Source of the DNA: Brachionus manjavacas
Taxonomy: Eukaryota > Rotifera > Eurotatoria > Ploima > Brachionidae
Length of the DNA stretch: 64,000 nt
NCBI GenBank assembly: GCA_019054805.1
Contig: JAHQIY010000025.1
Coordinates: 865,636-929,635, forward strand
Direction: 5' to 3'
Shown piece by piece: positions 1-10,445 of this stretch. The notes under the pieces are model-generated. The model had not been told where the DNA came from. It searched no databases and worked only from the letters and a program-made list of their open reading frames with translations. The translations under genes and the position numbers were made by a program. The first letter of the stretch is position 1. Each line of letters starts with the position of its first letter.

Positions 1-1229
1 CTTGAAGTTTTCAAAAATCAAAGTTACACCTTTTCCTGTTCTACCCAAAGTAAATGGAATCATGAAAACGAAAGTCTGGCACCTCGGATGTCATGGGAGG
101 TTGAAAAGCAATGGAAAATATTTGAAACAGATGGATTCAAAGCCCAATTTTCAAAAATGTCCAGACTTCCGGGAAAAATTTCTAAATTTTCTAGACTTTT
201 AGAATACACTGTACCTGACAGTGACTTGAAAGCATGGGAACACAATAATCACCAATTTTTTTGTCATATGCGACATGATTATTTTTATCACAAAGAGCTC
301 CACGAAATCAAAGGTACAAGCTTCATCGCAACAGTGCCTCTCTCATCCAAAATGCCTACTCAGTGTAAAATTCAATTGAATGTTCAATTTAGTCCTTTTA
401 TTCATCCGAATGTAAGAACAATTCAAGAGTTCAACGAGTCATATCCTGCTTTGGTAGAGTGTCCAATTAAGGCCAATAACCATTTTCCAGTTAAATATTA
501 CATTGTTTGGTACACTAAACCTGATAAATCACCTGCATTTAATCTAAAACTAGTCCAGGAATACATTGGGCCTGCTGATATCTATGTTATTGAAAATCCC
601 AAGTACGAAATACATCATAACACTTTGATTAAATGTGACTTGTATGAAATCGATCCAAAGCATTATCACTCTGAAGATTATACCAAAAATATTTTTCTAA
701 AATTTGCCAAGCAAAAAATATTAAAAAAGCTAAAATTGTTATTTAGCTCTTCAATTCGAATAGAAATAGCAAAAGAAACATGGAAACACAATGCGAATAG
801 GATTGTTTTTTCTGGAATTAGCTATGTGAATGTATTTGTAATATGTTTCATTGAATGTCTAGTATTTTTTGGAGTAATTTTGTTTGTAATATTTGTTATA
901 AAAAAAAAGTTTTCAGGAAAAAATTCAAATATAAATACAAAGTCAAAGCAATCTAAAAAGGTAAGTGCATTAGGCAGAAAATTTCTTTTTAAGTATTAAT
1001 AGTTAAATTTTTTTAGAAAAAAATGTTAACTTTAGAAATGAATGAAGGTGAATCAGTGAGTGATAATCTAGCAGTTAGTTTTATTTCCAGGACCAGTGAT
1101 TCGAAAAATTCATGGACTAACAAAAGTAATATAGGCGCAATTTCGTCTTTTTTTAGTGAATCAAGGGTTGGTGCATCTGTCAATGAAAGTACGAATTCAA
1201 CTCTTTTGAAAACAAAAATACACAAATAA
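1..1229 (+). CDS. Single-pass membrane protein, 5'-partial, two exons visible
   Basis: The reading frame is open from base 1, so the true start and any signal peptide lie outside the window; the ATG at 88 is internal. Exon 1 (1-960) ends before GTAAGT at 961. The intron is 961-1016 (56 nt, ending in TTTTTTTAG) and is phase 0. Exon 2 (1017-1229) continues the same frame to a stop at 1227-1229, giving 390 visible residues. One strong membrane segment covers about residues 278-300, followed by a KKK stop-transfer and a Ser/Lys-rich tail of about 90 residues. The ectodomain has Cys-Trp-Cys spacing that could be two diverged Ig-like domains: FSC, MSW and FFCHM, then VECPI, IVWY and LIKCD. That would make it a type I surface protein, but I do not recognise the family and the Ig reading is inference. 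It converges with pign, with 85 nt between stop codons. Confidence 0.8.
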
Positions 1230-1314
1230 GAAATATTAAAAAAAACTTAAATTTTTATTTTAATAAAAAATAATTCAATTTTATTTAAATTTAAATATTA
1301 AAATTCAGCCTAAT
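1230..1314. promoter_or_regulatory. Shared 3' region with opposed poly(A) signals
   Basis: Only 85 nt separate the stop codons of the two convergent genes. AATAAA occurs on the plus strand at 1262-1267. Its reverse complement TTTATT occurs at 1254-1259 and 1280-1285 and would serve pign. The two mRNAs must therefore share or overlap their 3' ends. Signals are short and the DNA is AT-rich, so individual hexamers are weak evidence. Confidence 0.5.
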
Positions 1315-4300
1315 TTAATCATTTTTGATCAATCTGTCTTTGATATTTTTAAATACTTTAAATCTAGTGATTTCACACTTGAATAAAAAATGAGCTACCG
1401 AAAACAACACAGACACAATGATAATTTTGGCCATTACTATTATGTAATGACTAATGCTTGTTCCAATATCCAGCCAGCTTCCTTCAGTTCTTATCAAAAA
1501 AAAGAAATGCTAAAATTATATATTAAATTTTTATTGATTAAATTTAAGGTTAATTTTTTACCAGAGCCATTAGATCACACATTATCATCAAGAAAACATA
1601 CGAATTTTTAATAGATAAATGAATAATGTCATAAACACAATAAAAAACTACAACAACAATCAAAAAAGGAATAGTGATCTTTAAAAAAATTAATTTTTTA
1701 GCTAAAAAAAAAATTATTCAAAAAATTTAATTTACCTTTAAGAAGAGTAAAAATCCCATCAAAAAAGGGCTGAAGACAGTGATGAAACAGTATACTGAGA
1801 CTGGATCAAAGCTATTGATAGATGCCATATTACCTGTGCCGAAAAACGCAAGAAGCAAATGGAATATCTTAATAATAGTTTCAAAATGTGATTTTTTTTT
1901 CAGAAAAATAAAACAACTTATTAACTTTTGCTGAACTCTGAGAATTCAGAGTTAACTGAAAGAGATACAGGACTATGAAAAATTTTATTTCAAAATTTTT
2001 AATTAAAAATATAAATGCAGGCCGCTGGTCTGAATGCTTGCTTAAAACTCGACGGGCAAAGCATTTTTTGGGGTTTATTTAATCCAAAATAAAAAAAAAC
2101 ATAAGTGAGCTTACCAAGTAATAATGATAATAATAATATATATAAGCTACAGCAAGACAAGCTTGCGGAGGTGGCCTACTAGGAGGTCACCTATGGTAGC
2201 TCCTTGCGATAAAATAAGTTATAACTTTTTTTAAATATAAAGATATTCTGCTCAAAAATATGAGAATCAAGTTAAGTGTGCGTCTAGTGTTAAGAATTTT
2301 TATAAATTACCCATAATAATAAATGTTAACTAATGAATTTAAATTGATTTAGGTAAAATCTGAATAGCTCTTGTAAGCAAATCAAAAAAATGATTCTTCA
2401 AAATGTTGCATTATGTCACAATTTTGCACCAAGTCTAAATTCATCCCAAAAGTTAGCATTTGTCTGGAAAATTGCAAAAAAACTAGAAACTAAAAATATT
2501 CAAGTTCTTGACGAATTAATTTAAATTTTGAATTTTGTCTATTAATCTCGTCTAAATTTGAAAAAATACAAATGAAAATTAAAAAGTGATTTTTTAAATC
2601 TTTTTTATTTTTTTTAACTTGAAGGAGCTTTAGTTTGATACAAATAAACAAATAAATATATAAGATAAAAAAAATAACAAAATAGATTGAAATGCTGAAT
2701 TTTTAGTAACATGTATTTTATAAAATGTTATTGAAATGGGTCAGTGATGGTTCCTAAGCTATTTTGATTAAAATTTATTGTTAATAAAAGAAAATTTAGC
2801 TATTTTGACTGTTGCTAATTTAATACGGACCCCATTTATTCATCATTATACATCAAGAGTCCTTAAATATCCTTAAAAAACCTGGAATCGACTTTTTGAG
2901 ATGAGTGAAAGATAGAACATGATTGATTAATATTGTTCCACTAGTTATCAGATTGGTGTAAGAAAATATATGCCCAATTTATTCAAATAAAATTTTAATT
3001 AATTAATTAAGTTAGATTGCTTTTTTTTGTAGATAAGTTAAATAATTTGTCACTAATTTACTTTTTTGTCTACAACTTTTAATAATTGTCTACAAGTTAA
3101 CTAAATTTATAAACAATTTTCATTTATCATAATTTTATCAGATGCCTTTAAATATATATAAAAGTATAAAAGTAAAATTTTAAAGTTTTAAAAAATATTT
3201 ATGTTAAAAAAAAAACTTACTAATAAATATACTCTAAAAACATTTGACCAATTCATGCTCTCACTTTCATCATCATCTTCATTGCTTTCTGTGAAAAATG
3301 ATGAACGCTTTTTATTCAATGCCTTGGTCAAAAAAAATAAGTACAAGATTTCGTAAAATCAATTTAGAATAAAATTTTTACAAAATCTACATTAAACTCG
3401 CCAGAATATGTGTATGACTCGATAAGAAGCCAACTAACCATTTGAAGTCCTAAAAACAACACAAACAAGCACTCGTATCTAGAAAAAAATGTTTTCAGTA
3501 TAATTGAGGTCTTGTGCGACTTTTTTAAAATTAAATTACTTACGAAATACTCAAATGAAAATAAGTATTCAATAAAGTAAATATTATAAATATAAGTCTT
3601 TTTTTTAGGTTCGATTCAGTAGTTATTGGTATCAAAAAGCATGAAAAAAATGTCAAATAGCTAAACAATTGACCAAGTAATGGTAGACCTGAATTATTTG
3701 CAATCGACATTCTGATCCACACAATGTTGCAAAATGACAAAATGTTCATTCCAGCCTGATTTAAATAATTGATATTTCATTTTTTATTTTTTTTTTTTAC
3801 CATTAATTTAGTAAATCGAGAATTCCTAATTGTTTCCAATCCTTTTGTCAAAAAGAAAAAAATGACATTCGAACAAACACTTCCAATGTATCTTAAAAAT
3901 AATAATAAAAATAAAATGTTTATTTACTAATTTAAGGAATGAATAAATATATGCGTACACAAGCAATAAATGAGTGTATCCTTGAATAACAGGTAGAAGT
4001 GGAAAGATTCCAAGAATTATCGATGAAAGCACGACTATTAGCTTGATAATTCTCTAAAAAAAATTAATAACAAAAAAAAGCTTTATTTAAAATAAAACAA
4101 TTACTTGATGAGACTTAATCTTTAGTTTGAAATTTAAATAAACTCCATAAAATATTAGCAAAATAGAGAAAATCCATCTATGGAAAAATGCAAAAACCAA
4201 ACACTCTATACCAATAGCCATTAGAGTAAAATTAAGTGTGTTTTTCAAACGATTTTCAGACCAAAGATTGAACAAAAAATATAAAAAGTTATAGCTTGAA

Positions 4301-6467
4301 TAATTTAGCATTAATTTTTAAGTTTATCTAGCAAAAAAAATGTCAAATACTTTAAAAACACTTTTCTCCACAGAAGAATTGGCAACAGAGTATAAAAATA
4401 GTAAGAAACCGGAAAACTTTGATCTAAAATATATTTAAAAAATAAAGTGAAGTAGAATGGAATCAAAAAGCTTTTAAATTATTACAATATGCTGCCAGTA
4501 AAGTAATGACAATGAATTCTGAAAATATTTTGTCAATGGATGACGACTTGATTAGTTTTGTGTCCAATTCACTGGGAATAATTGATTTTAAATTATGATT
4601 CAATAAGTACATTATCCATCCAACACAAGAGCTTATAATACACAACCTTTTTTTTTTAAATCATTAAATTTTATAAAAATAATTAATAAAGTTTTCGACT
4701 TGCCCTAGATAAAATTTATTGTATTTATGATAGTAGTCTAATGCTTTTAAACTTTGGTCAATCAAATCACTAGTCACTTTGATCTAAAAAAAATTGGAAA
4801 AAAATTGTTCAGAGATCAATTTTGAGCTAATTACTGCTTCGTTGTAATTTTCATTTTGAATATACCAGTCAATAGATTTTAAATTATCTAATACATCATC
4901 CAATTTTAATTCTCTTTGAAAAAATAAATTATTTCTAATCAAAAAGATTTTTATTTTTACCCAAATTCCTTGAAAAGTATCGCAGTCTTTTTACAATGGT
5001 CATATTTAATCTAAAAATTGGAAAAGAAATTTTTGTTAAATAAAATTTATAAAAAACCTACTTTTAATTGTTCTATAATTTGAAGAGCATTTTGTTTGAA
5101 CGCTAAACTTTTTATTTCTAAATTTGAACTCAATATTTCAAGTGGTAATTTTCCCTGAATAAATAAAGATAAGTTTAGGGAAAAAATTGAACAAATTTTT
5201 ACCGTACCATAGAGTTAATTGGAATGGGAACACCAATTAAATGAGCCATGAGCGGCGCTATACTAATCTGTTGAATATTAAGCAAATTATGACGATCTTT
5301 TCATAAAGTTTTACTTTTTAAAAGATTTAAAATTGGATTAAAGTTCTACCATATTTAGCATTTGAATTAACTCCAGCTCCCCAAGCGACAAAAGGAGTCA
5401 AACGCTCTGAATCATCACCAGACCCATGCGAACCTATGAATAGGCTATTTGACACTATTAACAAAATAAAAGAAAATTTTTTTTACCCCAATCTGTCATT
5501 CCATGATCAGCAGTAAAAACAAACGCTGTTCCATTGTCCCCCGAATAATATTCATCTATTATTTGATTTATTTCCCGGACTAAGTTGTCTACATAGACTA
5601 CATTTGACTTGTACTCTCTAATAACAAAGAAAAGAATAAAATAAAAACAAAAGACTGCTGTAGTTCGGAAAAATTTACACCGAATGAGGCTTTTTGGAAT
5701 GGCCGTGAGTATCGATTCCGAGAAGATGAAAAAAAAAGACTATTCCGTCCTCTTTTAACATTTTTGTCTCTGTCCTATTAACTTGTGAATGATAAATAAA
5801 TTTCTAAAAATTCAAATACTTTAAACAAAAAGTTGAATCCTTTTGGTAAAATTTTACTTTAAAATGATGAAGTACCCAGGTATCTAAAACTGTGGCGTTT
5901 TGAGAAGCAAAATCTTCAATGCTTGAGTCGTACATTTGTAAAAAAACATTATTTGATGATTTTTTGAAAAGGTTTAATATATCTGGACTTCCAAAAGCCC
6001 AAGTATATTTTGACTTGTTGAAAAAACTGTCAAATTCAACTGGATTCTCTTTCCATCCTTTGGCAATTGCACTAATATCTTCATAAAAGCCTGCAATCAT
6101 TGCTACATGTCCTGGACGAGATTCAGTCGGAACTTGGGTATTCGATATTGCAAAGAGTGCATTGGCATTTCTCTTTTGGCTATTTAAAAATTGTCAACAA
6201 TCTCATTTCAAAGATTGAATTTTTTTTTAAATACCTTAAAAACATGGATTCGTTTTCTTCGATAAGATTAAAAAAAGTGTCACTTCGAAGTCCATCTGCC
6301 ACAAAAAGAACAAGGCGTTTTGCAGGACTTTTTTTTGTGAATTTATGAATTGGATTCATTCCATGGACTAGTGGTGACTTGAAATACACGTCAAAAATTG
6401 AGTAAAATATAATTGAATGGACAGTCAGTCCTATTAAAATAAGTTTAAAATCGAGTTTTTTATCCAT
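1315..6467 (-). CDS. pign: GPI ethanolamine phosphate transferase 1 (PIG-N/Mcd4 family), 21 exons
   Basis: This ER membrane enzyme adds ethanolamine phosphate to the first mannose of GPI precursors. Exons, in order of translation: 6467-6235, 6179-5858, 5803-5679, 5617-5487, 5433-5350, 5296-5208, 5154-5062, 5010-4961, 4913-4835, 4783-4704, 4646-4486, 4423-4351, 4294-4105, 4053-3959, 3891-3801, 3755-3544, 3478-3391, 3322-3221, 1867-1736, 1678-1562, 1509-1315. They sum to 2742 nt: 913 residues plus stop, close to the roughly 930 of vertebrate PIGN. An N-terminal membrane anchor precedes SPLVHGM. The luminal alkaline-phosphatase-like domain shows VADGLRSD, the nucleophile motif [17 protein letters not shown] and [12 protein letters not shown]. 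The C-terminal half is multi-membrane and carries FFGTGN, INSFDP and [13 protein letters not shown]. An in-frame TAA just upstream fixes the start. Intron 10 looks GC-AG; intron 18 is about 1.35 kb, the rest 45-68 nt. The donor of exon 14 and the acceptor of exon 6 were chosen by fit to the family and are the least certain joints. Confidence 0.95.
2033..2065. other. GC-rich hairpin in intron 18
   Basis: AATGCTT at 2033-2039 pairs with AAGCATT at 2059-2065. GC (2040-2041) can extend the stem against GC (2056-2057) past a one-base bulge. The hairpin sits in a GC-rich patch starting near 2017, inside otherwise AT-rich intron DNA. It could be a small transposon end or a structured RNA. The family is not recognised. 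Confidence 0.3.
2145..2207. other. Three-way-junction-like structured island in intron 18
   Basis: Three nested helices can form. The outer stem is AGCTAC 2145-2150 with GTAGCT 2196-2201. Hairpin 1 is GCAAG 2152-2156 with CTTGC 2162-2166. Hairpin 2 is AGGTGGCCT 2169-2177 with AGGTCACCT 2184-2192 (one G-U pair, loop ACTAGG). Only 1-3 unpaired bases lie between helices. A second CTTGC at 2203-2207 offers an alternative pairing with 2152-2156. It is not a tRNA: there is no four-arm layout and no T-loop. A short non-autonomous element or a structured RNA are both possible. Confidence 0.3.
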
Positions 6468-6473
6468 CTTGAT

Positions 6474-6482
6474 TTATTCCAT
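6474..6482 (-). promoter_or_regulatory. Two-codon upstream reading frame before pign
   Basis: ATG GAA TAA lies on the minus strand at 6482-6474, six bases before the pign ATG and in frame with it. It shows that translation of pign cannot begin further upstream in this frame. A minimal upstream frame this close could reduce or reset initiation, but this depends on the transcript start, which I cannot see. Confidence 0.35.
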
Positions 6483-7272
6483 TAGTCTGAATGAATTACT
6501 TATTATTTTAGTAAATTTTTTTTAACAGTGTCTTGGAAATGTTCTTATTATACATTTTTAATATTGTTCAATTCTATAACTTTGACGTGTTTTAAATTGC
6601 AAAAAAAACTTAAATTTTAATTTAAAAATTTTTGACTTTGATTTTTACTTATTATAACAGTAATCTCAAAAAGAAAAACTTTGTTTATTTAATAAATGAG
6701 CCAGTTGTCAGGTAATCAATTTAATCTATCATATCGCGCGATTTTGTAGCAACAAAAAATTTAATCTGTAAAATCGATTTTTAAATTTTGAACTTTTCTA
6801 CAATGACTTTATTCATTTCAAATATAAATGTAAAAGGATTATTAAAAATTTTGAGTAACCGTAAGAGTTTAAGTTAATTCTAAAGGCAAAATTAAAAAAT
6901 TATTTTAAAAATTTATTTTGATTTATTTTTTTTCATCACCGAAGTTTATTCATTTTATACAATATGATTGAAAAATTTAAATAAGATATCATTTTAAAAA
7001 CGGATAATAGTTTCAGCACATCATCAAATACCAAAAAGCAAATTATGCTAAAAAGTGGTCAGCAAACATTTTTTTCAAAACTCAAAAAAAATTTTCAACA
7101 TGTCTTTTTTTTTGTTCAGACTTAAAAAAATTTATTTTATGAACATTTTAAAATCTAAAATGAATTTTTAGAATTTTTGTGATTAATTGCTTTTGAAGAA
7201 TTCTTTCGAAAATAATTCATTCTGTTTAAAATAGCATGTTCTTGGATGAATACAAATTGCTTAGATTTTTTG
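6483..7272. other. pign upstream intergenic DNA, no gene seen
   Basis: AT-rich and mostly featureless. A perfect 10-bp palindrome ATCGCGCGAT lies at 6733-6742, about 265 bp upstream of the pign start. Its CpG run is striking in this composition and could be a factor site. An ATG at about 6696, followed by a GTAATC donor-like site, might be a tiny first exon of a divergent gene. I find no continuation, so it is not called. Confidence 0.4.
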
Positions 7273-7308
7273 GAAAAGTAGAAGATTCTGTTCAAGAATA
7301 TGATTGGA
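7273..7308 (+). repeat. Direct repeat, left copy
   Basis: A 36-bp sequence beginning GAAAAGTAGAAG recurs at 7579-7614 with one T/C difference. The pair brackets a transposase fragment, with a period of 306 bp. It could be a target duplication or the remains of a tandem duplication of the fragment. Confidence 0.85.
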
Positions 7309-7578
7309 CTACAAGATGTTTTTAAACGCTCGGGACAAAACAGTCATGAAACCACTCGCTAATTCTTTCAGTGGTCATCCAGGAAACAACGTGGATTCGC
7401 AACCTGCGGCAGGGCATGTGAGGCACTTGCATTCGTGCACGATAAGAAAGTCACTCTTTCTTTTTCATTCTTTGAATCACTCGCTGAGTTTGTTCGCCTT
7501 TCTTCTAGAGTTGTAAGCGTGGTGTTTGGTGGACTTTTGATGACTAGGGCCTTGATACATAGGTCTTGTCATGACTTA
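7309..7578 (-). pseudogene. Tigger/pogo-type DDE transposase fragment (first copy)
   Basis: Read on the minus strand, the segment shows conserved pieces of the DDE_1 (Tigger/Jerky, pogo group) transposase, in order. DKTYVS lies near 7570, then KERVTFLSCTNAS, then NPRCF, then after a frame change WMTTERISEWFHDCFVPSV. A TAA replaces the next codon, followed by KHLV. A part normally lying between NPRCF and WMTTE is missing, and upstream frames contain stops. The second catalytic Asp region (LLLD) is absent. The DNA is more GC-rich than its surroundings, so it is a relatively foreign insert. It cannot code for an active enzyme. About 57 bp at its 3' end is nearly identical to DNA at 11,870-11,925 and 12,249-12,304 beside the satellite. 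Confidence 0.75.
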
Positions 7579-7614
7579 GAAAAGTAGAAGATTCTGTTCA
7601 AGAATATGACTGGA
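7579..7614 (+). repeat. Direct repeat, right copy
   Basis: Second copy of the 36-bp repeat at 7273-7308. On the minus strand it can be read in the same frame as the adjacent transposase piece, with residues resembling the DESG...F.K part of this family. That favours it being part of the transposase rather than target DNA. Confidence 0.8.
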
Positions 7615-8649
7615 TTATATTATCAATTTACAATATAGAGATTTTTAGAATTTGAGCTCTTTAAACAAATTTTGAGATTTTTCTAATATTTAGATCTAAT
7701 ATTATTTAATTAAGAAGTTATTTAAACAAATAATATAGCCATCAATAAAAAAAATTAAATCATCATTGGAGGTCTTCTTATGTGTCTTGAATTTAAGTCA
7801 TAATGCTTTTTTAAAAATAAAAAATTGAATTTCAGAATTGTTCAAAATTTTGTCTGGTTTATTTTTAAAAAAATTAGGAGATATAAGTCACATTAAATGA
7901 ATATGGTAGAATGAAACATTTTGAATTCAGATTTCACCTAAAAGAGCGTAAAATTTTCTACTAAAAATAATATATTTATCTTCCAGAAAAATTCATTTTA
8001 GAAATTTTTCAAAAAAAGCTCATATTTAAAATGTTTGTTAAGGTGTGAAAATAACCGTTTCAACTATTTAAATTAACCTTATCAATATTCACAACTTATC
8101 TAGATTTTATCTTTATGCTTTTATGAATGATTAATCAAATGTCATAAATCTTTATGACCAATTTAATTCACAGCTTATCTGTATTTAAATTCTTTATGAT
8201 TAATTACCTTTTTAAGTAACAACTAATAAATTAAAATAGAAGTCTTATTCTTAAAAAAAGAAAGCTTTTGTTAAACTTTGTATTTACTTTAAATCTATAA
8301 TAAACGTTTTTTCAACTCAATTTTGTTCTTTGACTTCTCTCTATCTCCTTTGAAGTTAATCGAAGGTATTCAGGCCAAATTCCCTAGACTAACATAAATG
8401 TTAGCAGCGATAAAGACTGATATAAACAGATAGTTAAAAGACAAAAGCAGATTGTTCCGCGAGATAATTTTTTATTAGTACTAATTATTTATTGAAAAAT
8501 GGATGAAATAGGCTCATTGATCCAGGATATCAATTCAAAAAGTGGAAACAAATAAAAGCTCTTAAAATTTGTGAGGCTAAAAAAATATTTATATGGTTTG
8601 TTCTCTTTCGAAAAATATTAATTGCATACCATCAACTACAGTTTATTTA
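7615..8649. other. AT-rich region, possible remnant of a retroelement LTR/leader
   Basis: No gene is seen. An imperfect internal repeat, with two blocks containing CTTATCT followed by TTTATGA..TTAAT, lies at about 8095-8215. AATAAA at 8299-8304 is followed about 95 bp later by ACTAACATAAATGTTAGCAG (near 8389-8408). That layout resembles the end of an LTR followed by a primer binding site for the pol relic downstream. With no second LTR found this stays speculative. Confidence 0.25.
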
Positions 8650-10445
8650 GGAGGTTAATTAACGAAAATAGGAATAGATTGCGGGGCTACCCATTCTATT
8701 ATGAACTATAAAACATCAGTTCAATAAAATATATATATTTTAGCAATTGAAAACGAAATATAGACTGCAAAAGGGATAATTAAACATGCTTCTGGCAAAA
8801 CGAAAACAATTGAAATTAACCTTCGAAACAGTTTATTTTTGATCAAATTTATTGTTTTCGATCCTAAAAAACCATGATTATTTGTTAGGTCTTGATTGAT
8901 TTCAAAAAACAAATTCAGGAATGTTTCCATCCCAAGGACTAATAAAATTTCCTGATTCAGATTTTAAATTAGAAAATAGCGAAGGAAATAACGAAGAAGA
9001 TATTTATGATATTTTTCTTTCTGATGTCAATTCAGAAACCTCAGATGATTATTTTTGGGAAAACAAATCATATAAAGTAAATCCGGTAAGTCCATTTTCA
9101 TTCAATCAGCAAAAAGCTTTCGACAAAATTCTAACTGAAGCAAAATGTTTATTTACTAATTCCAAGAAAGAATTAGGTAGCTGTGAGGTGTATAAATATG
9201 CAATTAGGTTGATTGATATAAATGTAGCTCCTATTTATAAACGAGCATATAGAATGTCAGAAAACCAACGCCAAATTTTTAAGAGCTGAAATCAGTAAAA
9301 TTTTAAAAGCAGGAATCATTCGAACATCAAAATCAGCCTGGTATTCCCCTGTAATTGCTGTTCCAAAAAAAGACAGTATTAAACGAATTTGTAAAGATTA
9401 TAGAAAATTAAAAGAAAATGCTTTAAAAGAAAGATGGCCACATCCAAATATTACAGTTGTAATTGATGGAATAATGGATTCGATTTGGTCACTGCAATTG
9501 ATTTAAAGTCAGGCTACTGGCAAGTAAAAATAGATGAAAGTTCAATTCATAAAACTGCCTTTTTCACTCCAGATGGTCATTGAATTTTTAAGACTCCCTT
9601 TTGGCTTAAAGAATGCCCCAACAGACTTCTGTAGGATTATGCAGAAGACGCTAGGTGACCTCCCTTTCGTTGAAGTCTATATGGATGATATCACTTTACA
9701 TTCAAAAACTATTTACGAACACATTTCTCACATAAGACAAGTTTTTGAAGAATCAAAAGAGGCAAATTAAAAATTAACCCAACTAAATAAAGTTGTTTTG
9801 CAAATGTAATATAAATACTCGGTCAAATAGTGTCTCATAATCAAATTAAAATGTCCCCTTAGATAATCAGAGCAAATATTGAAAGAGCTCGACCATAAAA
9901 TTTAAAGGAACTTCAAAGTTTTCTTTGACTCCCTAACTTTTATTGACGCTTTATTATATGACCACTTTTTGCTTTGTGTGCGAAGATTCGGTTTTTGAAT
10001 GGAGTAGTAAACGTGAAGTTTTTAAATGCTAAAGAAAAATTCTCGTCATATCCAATATTAAGAATACCAAATCCTAATTCTAAATAAAGACTCTGTTTCG
10101 ATGCTTCTGGCTACGCACTCGGAGTAAAATTAACTCAAAAATATATTAACGAGAAGAATTCATGGTTGCTTGTGCTACACGAACACTCTCAAAAACAAAA
10201 ATAAGGTAGGGTATTTCAGAAAACGAATGTTTATCAGCTATCTGTGGTATTACACAATTCAGAAAGTACCTTTATGGAATAAAATTTATTGTTATTACCT
10301 ACCACTCAGCGCTTGTTTGACTAAAGAACATTAAAAAAATGATAGGAAAATTAACCCGATGGTCAAAATATCTTCAAAAGTACGTTTTTGACGTTGTTTA
10401 TAGAAATAATTCTGAACATGAAAATCATATTGAGTAGAAATCATG
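8650..10445 (+). pseudogene. Decayed Ty3-type retroelement pol (protease, RT, RNase H)
   Basis: The order of domains is protease, reverse transcriptase, then RNase H, as in Ty3-type pol. The protease active-site motif DCGATHS is at 8677-8697, and its LLGLD motif near 8882-8896 is followed by a TGA. A spacer and RT N-terminus occupy 8921-9289. The RT core then includes LPFGLKNAP and an intact YMDD at 9678-9689. RNase H begins with DASGYALG at 10,100-10,123 and runs to about 10,440. Breaks seen: a frame change between 8700 and 8870, the stop at 8897, frame changes near 9282, 9478 and 9580, a stop at 9768, and several stops through RNase H, where the usual Asp before HSAL is Tyr. No integrase, gag or downstream LTR was found. 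It is a dead, truncated genomic copy. Confidence 0.9.

Larger units (their letters stand above)
1868..3220 (-). other. Oversized intron 18 of pign
   Basis: The donor is GTAAGT at 3220 and the acceptor ATTAAG ends at 1868. The reading frame resumes in phase 0 with no residue lost relative to the family: VYLL joins [13 protein letters not shown]. At 1353 nt it is about 25 times longer than the other introns of the gene. Most of it is AT-rich filler with no coding signal. Two GC-rich islands (2017-2065 and 2145-2207) stand out and are listed separately. Confidence 0.85.

Noticed and set aside
2145..2207. tRNA gene or hammerhead ribozyme
   Set aside because: There is no cloverleaf with a T-loop, and no CTGATGA plus GAAA catalytic core, although the shape is a three-way junction.
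3826..4032. Extension of pign exon 14 through LKLVNK using the GTAAAT donor
   Set aside because: It puts exon 15 in a frame that soon stops. The GTACGC donor at 3958 keeps the frame and the family length.
6696..6712. First exon of a divergent gene (ATGAGCCAG followed by GTAATC)
   Set aside because: Only five codons, and no downstream exon or coding signal was found before the transposase fragment.
7304..7516. Plus-strand 70-codon frame as a gene
   Set aside because: The minus strand of the same DNA reads as transposase in several conserved blocks; the plus frame is its shadow.
8721..8930. Minus-strand 69-codon frame
   Set aside because: It overlaps the retroelement protease region read on the plus strand, and shows no family resemblance.
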